From NCBI RefSeq assembly GCF_910592395.1, contig NC_088316.1, forward strand, positions 434,001 to 498,000: a stretch of DNA of 64,000 nt. Reading direction: 5' to 3'. Within the stretch, counting starts at the first letter, position 1; the number at the start of each line of letters is the position of its first letter. The position numbers and the translations under genes are program-made. Positions 1 through 10,700 of this stretch are shown here, piece after piece. The stretch is from Lineus longissimus (taxonomy: Eukaryota; Nemertea; Pilidiophora; Heteronemertea; Lineidae). Below the pieces are notes generated by a model. That model had not been told where the DNA came from, ran no database searches, and saw only the letters and a program-made list of their open reading frames with translations.

Positions 1-1716
1 AGTTGATGCAACAAATATATTTTTTGGCAACCCTGAACAGAGGACCGCCTGCAATACCTTATTCCAGTGATTTCCACACTTTCACTTGGGCAACTTCGCT
101 TGCCCACCTGTGCTTGCATCTGCCCCTAATGATAGAGTTTCTGTTAGGTCGATAAAACTGATAACATGGAAAATCAAGACTTACACTCCGTGTATTCTCT
201 TATGCATGTGGATGGTGTATTCTCTGGTGACCACCTCGGCAATAGCCGACTTCTTCTTATCGCCTTTCTTTGAACGAGCCATCTGCAATACCAGACATAC
301 CATATAAATGACAGTGTCATGAAGCTGTTCTTAGCCAGAGCCTGGCTGACAACACTTACAGGCTAGTTTCTCTTAATTTTGAGCCAAGGCCAGGCCAAAC
401 AGGAGTCAGGACAAAACATAAAATGATACAAACATTTTACCTGCGTGTGTACTATATAATTATAGTAGGCCTACTACACATATCATGATTGGCCATTTAC
501 AGCACGCACCACACCGGTCACCCACACTCGGACACTGCATTCCACCATTTACAGGAACTAGCACATCGCCACATCCACGACTATGATCATACACGATACA
601 TGCACTCGCCGCACTGGCCAGTTGGACCAACAACTTAACAAGGCTGCATTACCTATTAGGGCCTTTGCCCTGGCCCTAGTCCTTGTCATGGATTCAACCT
701 TGACACAACCACACAACCATCATTTCATCCCCATCATGTCAGGACCGTGTATATTTTACCACTGTACATTTCCATGTACATCGTCATATTGTACATGCCC
801 ATGTCAGAACACATGTACATTTTGTGCAGAAAGTCCCATTGCGCATCCATGACAAAATCATTTATTTTGAAGCCACCAGGTAATATTCATTGATAAATTA
901 TCACTGTTAAGGCTTTTTAAGAGTCTTGGCATTCTGTACATGTGGGTTATATTTCTTTTTGAAAACTGATTATCGGCGATTTGACGGATTTAATTTACAA
1001 ATTTCATCGAAACTGACCTCAAGCCGGAGTGAATGCTATAAAGGAAGTCGAAAGGGTATCCGGTCGTTTCGCTACCTGACGTTTTCGCCCCCAGTCGTTG
1101 CGCTCCAAATCGAAGTCGTTTCGCTCCCTGGGACTTTTTTGATCAGGTTCCTTCCGTTAGGCGGCGCAGGATATAATTTGCTGAGAAAAACTTCTTAAAA
1201 ATTGTCATTTCATGATTAACAATTTAAATACAAATTACTGATGGTAACCAGGTGTTTATAAACCCTCGGACCCTCTTAGTAGAGACTTCAATATCTGCCG
1301 AATCATTTAAAACATATGAAAATGTCCTAGTTTGCTCGTTTGTCGTATTGCAGTAGGTTGACATTGGTTTACTTTCCACACTGTACATTTTTGATGGGAA
1401 AATTCCTACACCTCCATATTCACCAGTACCCTATTCAGTTGAGTTTAGTTCTGAATTCGAGAATTTCATGATTCATGACCAGTCAGTGATGAATGGATCC
1501 TATATTCTAGCATAAGAAACACAAGTCTCAATGGTCTTGGTCCTATCCTATCCTGGCTGTGATAATATTCAGCCACAAAGTTATCAGCTGATCAGTTTCT
1601 TCAAGAATTTGAAGAAAGGGAAACTCAACTTTGTTTTATATCAAGTTGTTCATGACTTCTTTCATTTCAGTTACCCCTTCTACAATAACAAATGTAACCT
1701 TCATCACGTCTCTTAA
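1..1716. other. Intergenic / upstream region, no gene recognised
   Basis: No ORF here has recognisable domains or convincing splice structure. It contains short TGTACAT-rich stretches (about 760-830) and a CG-rich segment at 1060-1094 that recurs inverted near 36216-36251. The stretch directly before 1717 is the presumed 5' flank of the CUB/LDLa gene; I see no clear TATA box. Confidence 0.5.
1060..1140. repeat. Dispersed CG-rich repeat, copy 1
   Basis: Positions 1060-1094 match the reverse complement of about 36216-36251 at roughly nine bases in ten, including the core GTTTCGCT and TTTTCGCCCCC. A second, partial version of the GTCGTTTCGCTCCCTG motif follows at about 1114-1130. The element family is not recognised. 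Confidence 0.5.
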
Positions 1717-4700
1717 ATGTCTCTCCTTTCCTTGGTGATGGAGTGGATGATTGTGCTGTTGTGTGGCTGTTTACAGTTCTATATCAGTGATGGTAAGTGT
1801 ATGTGTATATAATGTGATATGGTATGCACCTCAGCTATGACCTGACTGGGGAACGAGATAATAAGATCTGTAATAATCTTTTAGATCCTGGATCTATATA
1901 ATGCAAACTTTTTTTTCTCTTTCAGCTTGTGTGAACCGACAAGATGAAAACATGCCCTATGGTGGCGTGATTTCTGTTGAAAATTATCCGGAAGGAGTCA
2001 CCAACTTGTTCCGCTGTAACTGGTATATCTATAGACAAGATGGGTATAAGAAGCTAGCAGTCACTCTGAAACATATTGAATGTGAGTACTTATACTGCAG
2101 GAGTTTATTTATAGAACTTTGATAGTGCTGAAGCGTCCTCCGGCCTTCTGGATAAGGTGTCTAGCTAAACACAATCCAAGGGTCATCTGTTTACCATGGT
2201 CGCTTCTTTGTCATTGACAATTTTGAGGCACTATATTGAAATGGCGAAAGGTGACTTGATTGAAGAGGTCCTCATTTTTATACACGTTTTCGATACTTGT
2301 TAATCCCAACACTATTTCTCTTTTCAGTTGTTGGTGAAAGTCGGTTGATCATCCACACAGCTAAGCCAAGTGAACATTCCACAGAGACGCTGGTGTTTGA
2401 GACCACAACGAACCAGATGGGAAATGAGACATTTGTGACAGATGCTCCGTACTTTTACTTTGAGATCAGAACAACTCGAGGCACTGTGACAGAATTTGCC
2501 GTTCAGTATTTGTCGTACAATGAACCAAACTCAGGTACATGTAATCTTCTGTATTGTTTGTTCTAATATGACAAAGCATATCTCTACACTGTCGGGCTAG
2601 CATCGTGGCCTATTTGTTCTGTTCTTTGTCTTGGTTGGAAGGTTTGAATCCAAAGTGAAACTGTTGTGTCTTTGGCATGCTAGTTCAATAGGTAAAGTCT
2701 GCTGATAATCACCTGAGATAGCTTTCTGATATGGTTGGAGCTTATGCTGAATTTGGTAGCAGTAATTGACCTGGAGCATCGCTTCTCCTGGGTGGATTGC
2801 TGGTCGAATTCAGACAATAGAAATAAGACAAAATACATTATTTTGTTCATAGGTGTGTGTCCCGTATCTTCCCAAAGTCATGTAAATAGTGACGACTTCC
2901 TATGCAACGATAACAAGTATTGTATAAATAAAGGCTTGAAATGCAACGGAGACCAGAACTGCCTGGATGATTCTGATGAAGGAAGCGTATGTAGAAGTAA
3001 GTCTATGCCATTTCTATTAGACACCAATTGGGCAGGTTGGGTTGCTGACTGGCTCTGGATCAGTCTTTGGCTGTTGGTTATTAGACTCTTAGACGATATA
3101 AAACATAACAGTTCTTCCGCTTTATTCAGGAATTCTTTGCTACAAAATTCGATCTCCGTCCTTCTTCTTCAGCGCGCCATTCGACCCCCGCGGACCAAGT
3201 CCGCACCAGCCGGATGTGAGCCGAAGACAGTCACATCCTACTGGGAAACTATTAACTCCTATCCATCCTCCCTTCCCCGTTAAAACCTTAACGGTAATCA
3301 AATCTATTAAACTTATGTACATGTGTATACTATTGATAATCAATGTCCCAACTGATAGAACCCCAAATTTAACCTATTGAGTACTGGACTCACAGTTGTT
3401 CAAAAACTATGCTTAAAAGGCTTATGCCGAGTTTAAAGTGAAATGACGTTTTGTTAACAAATACCAGCTGAACCCGGAATATTCATAAAATGACAGTCCA
3501 TTATAATTTCCGGTAACGTATCCTGACTGACTTTACAGTAGGTTCAGCTTGACTAATGCAGATCAACTGTCTATAGAATATATCCAATAGTGAATCACTA
3601 TTCCATCTATACTCTTTGAACATGCCAATTTTTTGTCCGTCTGTCCATCTGTTATGGAACACAGAATTCTCAACTTCCACAATTATGCACAAAGAATGAA
3701 ACGGTTGAAACTCTGAATACTGTCATCCACAAAAAACTGTAACGTGTTGGTTGATATGGTTTAATGAAAAACAAGTAACCCCAAGCAATTTTGCTCCCAA
3801 TTTTAATTATCAACCCATTTTGATTAAGTCTAAACAAACTGATTGTTAGCATTCAGAATTTCTGTTGTTTCATTAAGTTCACCATTGTCCGGATAGTGAC
3901 TGATAAGCACTATTTCAAAAAGGTCTCTACACGTATCCAAGTGTCCATTTCACAAAAAGGATATCCATAATGATAAGTCTATTAAATGTCACTGTCCTCG
4001 AGCAAGGCACTTCTCGATGATGGTTAACATGGCTTGGGCACCATGCACCACGAACGATCTGCGACCAGCATGGCTTGGGCACCACGCACCAATAACGACA
4101 GCAAGCATGGACTGGGCACCATGCACCAATAAGCGACAGCAAGCATGGCCTGGGCACCACGCACCAATAAAACAACAGCAAGCGTGGCCTGGGCACCACG
4201 CACCAATAAAATGACAGCAAGCAAACATGTCAGCACTGCAGGGGGCACAACCTGACGATTGGCCTTATCATAGTCTTCTCGCCAACCTGGACTTTGACCA
4301 CTCGACGATGACCATCTCTGCCGGTAAACACTTCTGTTACTCGTCCCATTGGCCAATCTCCTCTCACTGATCCAGGATCTGCCACCAGTACAACGTCTCC
4401 TACTTCTAAATCCTTCTTGACATCTCTCCACTTGTGGCGCTGACGCAACAGAGGGAGCCACTCCTTTAACCACCGGGACCAAAATTCCTTCAGTAGCTCC
4501 TGAACTCTCCTCCATCGTCGTCTTGGGTTGAAATCTGAGCTATCTATCTCTTCTGGGGCAAACTGTCCGCCGCACTGACCAAATAGAAAGTGGTTAGGTG
4601 TTATAGGGGGAGCATCCTTGGAATCTGCTGACTGGTAAGACAACGGCCTGGAATTGAGCAGGGCTTCAGCTCCAGTGAATGCAGTGCTCAGCTCTTCATC

Positions 4701-7700
4701 TGTGATGTCTGCTTTCTGAAGTACAGCATATATCGCCTTCTTTGCACTCTTCACCAGACTTTCATGAATTCCACCAAAGTGAGGTCCATGTGGCGGATTA
4801 AACCTCCATTTTATTCCTCGCGCCGCTCCATCTCTAGTTACTCTCACTTGGTCCAGCTGGGTGACCAATTCCATCAATTCTCGGTTAGCCCCAACGAAGT
4901 TCGTGCCATTATCTGAAGTAACTTCTACTGGGACGCCTCTACGGTGAGTAAATCTGTTGAAGGCATTCAGGAACGAGTTGGTATCTAAAGCATATGCCAT
5001 CTCCAAGTGTACCGCCCTCGAGGCATGGCAAGTAAATAGGCACAGGTATCTCTTAGTTTGTACTCTCCCTCGTCCTTGCTTAGTAAGAAACGGTCCAGCA
5101 TAGTCGACTGAAGAAACTGAGAAGGCTCTCATTGGTGGACTCACTCTTGTTCTTGGCAGGGGGGCCATCAATTGTGACGTTACTCTTGCCTTCTTACGTT
5201 CACAGGCTGCGCACTTAGCCTCCCAATCCCGGATCTCCTCTCGACCTCTAATAATCCAATACTTGGCTGACATCTCTGACAAGATCTTGTTTGTCCCAGC
5301 TACATGATTCTCTCTTTCATGGTAGAATCTCACCAGTAACTGGGTCACGTGGTGTTTTCTCGGTAGTATTATCGGGCACTTGGCTTCATAGGACAGATTA
5401 TCAGCATAAGCTAGACGACTGTTGCTACGAAGTAAGAAGTCGGCATCGTATTTTGGCGTCAGGCCAGCTATTTGACTGGACTTGGGCAGCTCCCTTCCAT
5501 GGCATAACGCGCTATACTCCTCTGCAAAGGCTTCTTTTTGGCACTGTCTAATCAAGAGTAACTCAGTCGCTTTTACTTCCTCAACTTCTAGTTCTCCTTG
5601 TTTCCTCTCAGTGGGGGCTGCCTGACAATTTCCGATAAACCGCTGCACCCATGCATGAACACGTGTCAATCTCTGCCAGCTGGAGAATCGGGAAGGGTCT
5701 AGTCTTGTATCTGCAAGGTTCATCACTTGTTTTAGACTGTTCTTTTCTTCCAAGCTGAGGTAACTGCTCTCATTTTTCATTTCATCCTGGACTTCATCTC
5801 CCTGTCCAACAACTCTCTCTGGCCACTCTGAAGAATCCCTCTGTAAAAACTCTGGGCCGTCCCACCATAGGCTGGACTCTGCTAGGTCTTTTGCTCTTAC
5901 ACCTCTTGAAGGCAGGTCTGCTGGGTTTTCTTTGGTTGGCACATATCTCCACTGTTGAGGGTCTGTATGTTGCTGTATCAGGCCTACTCGGTTGGCAACG
6001 AAAGGTTTCAGTTTTCTGCTAGGTCGCTTTATCCACCAGAGAACGTTTTGACTATCACTCCAAAACACCACCTCCTTGACATTGGTGGCCAATGCTGCTA
6101 CAATGCTCAGACTGAGTTGAAGTCCTAGGACCGCCGCCATCATCTCTAGTCTCGGGATGCTCACTGAGGTTAACGGTGCAACCTTGGTCTTGGACGCTAC
6201 AATCCTTGTGGCTACCATTCCACTGGCATAGGTGCTTCTTGCATACACCACAGTCCCATATGCATCTTTTGAGGCATCACCAAAGGTGTGAAGTTGGAAA
6301 CTTGTCATCTCCTCAGCAAGTTGTAGGCATCTAGGGATCCTGGCTTGGGCCAACCCTGTGATTTCAACTATCCAATCCCAAGCTTTCTTTTCAATCTCCT
6401 CTGGCAATTCTTCATCCCATTCCACGCCACACATCCATACATCCTGCATGATGATTTTTCCTTGTATAACATATGGCGACATCAACCCAAGGGGATCAAA
6501 AATGGTTGCTATTCTTCGCAGTAGGCTCCTCTTCGTAAGCTTGAGATCAGCAGCAGGGGGTGTCAGCCGATAACAGAACGCGTCTTCTTCCGCCTTCCAC
6601 AGCACTCCAAGGGCCTTTACTGATGGCAAATATCCCTCCTCCAAATTAATCTCTGAAGCTCTATCTTCATCTGGTATGATGGCTAAAACTTCGGGTGAGT
6701 TGGACAACCATTTTCTGGCATGCATCCCAGCTCCTTTCCACAATGCTGATAACTCTCTGTACAGCTTTTTTCCCTGTTCATCATCGTTCACTGAGTCAAG
6801 AGTGTCGTCCATGTAAGTTGACTTCAAAATTGCCTCTGCTGCTCTAGGGCACTGTGTCTGGTGGGCTCTTGCATGCTCTTGAGAAACCAACTGTGCCAAA
6901 AACGGTGAGCTGTTGATTCCAAAAACAAGTCGCTGGAACTCAAACGTCTCTGGATCTCTTGTCCTGTCTTCTAGGTCCCGCCACAGAAATCGGTGATACC
7001 TTTTATCTTCTTCTTCTAAGGATATCTGCAGGTACATCTCCGCTATGTCGCAAACAATAGCAACTGGGTACCTCCTAAAGCGCAGTAATACCTCGAACAG
7101 CTCGTTTTGGATCTTCGGTCCTGTATTTATATTGTCATTCAAACTGACTCCGTCAACTTTCGCCGAGGCATCGAAAACTATCCTTGTTTTTGTTGTGCTC
7201 TTGTCAGGACGGACCACAGGGAAGTGTGGTAGGTACCACTGGTGACTATTTCTCTCATCATCCTTGATCTTCTTAATGTAACCCTTTTCTTGGTATTGCT
7301 GAATGACTCGGGAGTAACTTTTTCCAAGCTCTGGATTTTTCTGCAGTTTGGTCTCTGTTGATATCAGCCGTTTCTCAGCCATCTCCCGGCTATCTGGCAT
7401 TGCTGGGTGGTGGTTTCCCTTCCATGGTACGGCCACTTGATATCTGTCCTCTACTATCTTGACTGACGATCTGGCATTCTGCAGCACTTTCCGATCACTC
7501 TCATTCAAGGGGGTTTGTCCTTCATTCACTTTGCTGATGCTCTCTATCTCCCAAAATGCTCTCAGGTTATCATTGATTTCATGCAGCAATGGCGACTCCT
7601 TGGTGAAGAAGCTGTAAGCCATGTTGGTTGCCTCCCTCTTTTGGCCCGAGGGAGTCCCTACCGGACCGATACACGTCCATCCCAGTCTTGTCTCTCTCGC

Positions 7701-10700
7701 TGTTGGTTCACCAGGTCGACCAATGACGTCTCGAATGCTTTGATGTAGCTCACTGTAATCTGCACCTATCAGGAGATCCACTGAGGTTCTCTTACCAATC
7801 TTTGGAAACTGGATATCTTTCAAATGGCTATATTGATCCTGCTTCAAAGACCAATCTGTTGCTTTTAAATCACCCGTGACTTTATCCACTGTCTTTGCCC
7901 AAATCTTCATATCTACTCGTCGATTCAAACTTTCTATTCCCACTTCAACTGGCATGGTGGTGAATGTCTTCAGCTTTCCATTTAGGACGTTAACTGTGGT
8001 TTGTTCAATTTTCCCTTGCACTCCGAGTTCTGCAGCTAAGTTTGCATCTATGTAGGTCGATGTACTCGCATCATCTAGCAAGGCGTTAGTCTTTATTCTT
8101 TTTCCACCATGCTTTATTATGACTGGAACGGTTCTCAGCGCGATTTCACTCGAGTTCTTTGCAGCCAGTGTCACTGTTGCCATTGTGCTCTCATCTGAGT
8201 CTTGGTAGTTACCACTCCCTTCCATGGGTCGACGACTCTCAGCTCTCTTCGCTTTTCCATGCAGCAACCGGTGGTGTGTCTGTTTGCAGCCATCTATCTT
8301 GCATTGACGTGTCCTTGGGCACTTTTCTGCTCTGTGACCATTACCGCTAAGACATCTATAGCAAAGTTTCTTTTCTTTGGCTGTTTTCCACCGCAGGTCC
8401 ACTGACATCGCCTTGAAGCTGTCACATTCCCATGCTCCATGCTCTGAACCGCATACATTGCATGATCTGGTGTATTTTCCCATGGCTCCGGAGTGTGACT
8501 GTGATTGACGGTCTGTGCTACTTTGTGACGTGACAAAGCTCCTATCTTTTCTTGGGTCTTTCTTGGGAAAATCCCTCACACCATTGATGGCTTCCATAGC
8601 GTTGACTTGAAACTCTGTTTCTTCATTTACAAATTCTCGAAGGGACATCACAGTTTTCTCTTTTGCTTTATCATAGGCCCATCTGTGGTAGCGTGCAAGG
8701 AGAAGCTCACTCAGTTTCCGCTGTATTGACAGAAACAAACTGCCACTGCCCAATTCAGATTCCTGGTGCGCATCCTTCAAATTAACTGTGATGACATCTA
8801 ATAGTTCTGCCAATTTCTCTAAATCCTTTGCATTCCCATCACGGACTTGCTTGAACTTCTCTAACTCATCCAGTCTCAGGATAAGCTGCCTCCTCTGGCC
8901 TCCGTATTTTCTCTCCAGGCGATCCTTAGCAACTTCATATGCAGACGCTGAATACCCCAACCCATCAACAACTTTCAGAGCTTCACCAGTAAGGCATTCT
9001 CTAAGTCTCAACAGCTTGTACTCTGCAGTGATAGTGGTTTCATCGACGCAACTAGTGAAGGCAGCCTTCCATGCTGAGTAGTTTCTCTTATCACCACTAA
9101 ACTTGGGGATAGTAACGCGGGTTAAATGCCTTGTAGGATCAAACTCAACGGCCTGAGAACTGGAACTTCCGGATGAGACTCTACGGGAACTGCTGGTCGT
9201 GACCGCTGCAGCAACTGGTCTTGAGCTTGGGCTGGTACTACTGCTGCTAGTAGTGGTAGTACCACGACTGGTGATAGTGTCACTGGTACCACTGGCAGTG
9301 GTAACACTAGGGGGCGGCCTTCTTGGACTGCTGGTTACTACTGGCGTTTCCTCAACACGCTTTTTCTTCGTTGATACATAAAACTCCTCGAGTTTCTTGC
9401 TTATGTCGTCATACTCTTGCGCAATCTTCTCCATCTCATCAGAGATTTTGTCGAAATCTTCAAGTTTTCCATTGTCTAAATACGCGTAGGTCAGCTTCGA
9501 CATGGTTCTCATCGCCCTCTCTTGAGCATCATCAACCTTCTTGGCAGCTGCTTCTATTTGATTACGGGCATCTTCACTCAAGGATGTATCCCTATCGGTG
9601 TCTAGGCCTAACTCTTCCAACACATCGTCCAGCAACGACGCCAGTTTTCTTCTTGTCTTTGTAAAACCTGCTTTATCTACAGCTTTCTGTGCTTTCCATT
9701 CTCTCACCTCTTTCTCAGAACATTTCTCACGCTCATCATCATCATCAGCATGCAATCCATTGAGGTTATACTCATCCTGTTCACCGTCTTCTGTATGCGT
9801 GCCTTCGCTACGTACATCGTGTACATCGCCACGTGCATCGTGTACATCAACACGTGCAACTTGCATGTCTTGTTCTGATGGCGCGTCCTGCGAGCGGCCA
9901 GGGCGCGGGAGGTCGGCTCGATCTTTACTCATTTTTTCGGAACTCTATGCTTTAAAGTCTCTATACTATATTGATAACTACGCTCTGCTACCACTTGGTT
10001 ATTAGACTCTTAGACGATATAAAACATAACAGTTCTTCCGCTTTATTCAGGAATTCTTTGCTACAAAATTCGATCTCCGTCCTTCTTCTTCAGCGCGCCA
10101 TTCGACCCCCGCGGACCAAGTCCGCACCAGCCGGATGTGAGCCGAAGACAGTCACATCCTACTGGGAAACTATTAACTCCTATCCAGCTGTTTAGGAGAA
10201 GTCAGTTGCAAGCTACTCCCAATATTCACTATGATGGGGTCTTTTGCCTCACCTCTAATATGATAAGGCAGTTAATATAAAGTGACTTACCCGAGATCAT
10301 ATACAAGCTGCTAATACGAAATAACTTGTTTGTTACATGCTACATGTTACATGGTACATGTTACATGGTACATGTTACATGCTACATGTTACATGCTACA
10401 TGTTACATGCTACATGTTACATGCTACATGTTACATGCTACATGTTACATGTAACATGCTACATGTGACATGCTACATGTGACATGTTGCATGCTACATG
10501 TTACATGCTACATGTTACATGTAACATGCTACATGTGACATGCTACATGTGACATGTTGCATGCTACATGTTGCATGCTACATGTGACAGTGCGAACAGT
10601 TAACACAGCCTTATTGGAAGATGTCACTGACGAGGTTTTTTTCTTTCAGATAATATAGCAGTGGTAATAGGTGTCATCTTAGGTATTATCATCGGTGCAC

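Larger units (their letters stand above)
3075..10186 (-). mobile_element. Full-length BEL/Pao LTR retrotransposon, antisense in a host intron
   Basis: The 7112-bp element has LTRs at 3075-3265 and 9996-10186 that I read as identical over 191 bp and that begin TG and end CA. The 5-bp sequence GCTGT lies at 3070-3074 and again at 10187-10191, a perfect target-site duplication. On the minus strand the 5' LTR is followed after two bases by a primer-binding site (9983-9993), and a 13-nt polypurine tract (3266-3278) abuts the 3' LTR. A single 1900-codon gag-pol ORF (4230-9932) is open throughout. Domain content and the 5-bp duplication fit the BEL/Pao superfamily. Identical LTRs imply a very recent insertion. 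No envelope-like ORF is present. Confidence 0.95.

Noticed and set aside
4024-4515. 163-codon minus ORF overlapping the end of gag-pol
   Set aside because: Its 3' part is the minisatellite and the rest is an alternative frame of gag-pol. No envelope-like features (signal peptide, TM helix) are seen.
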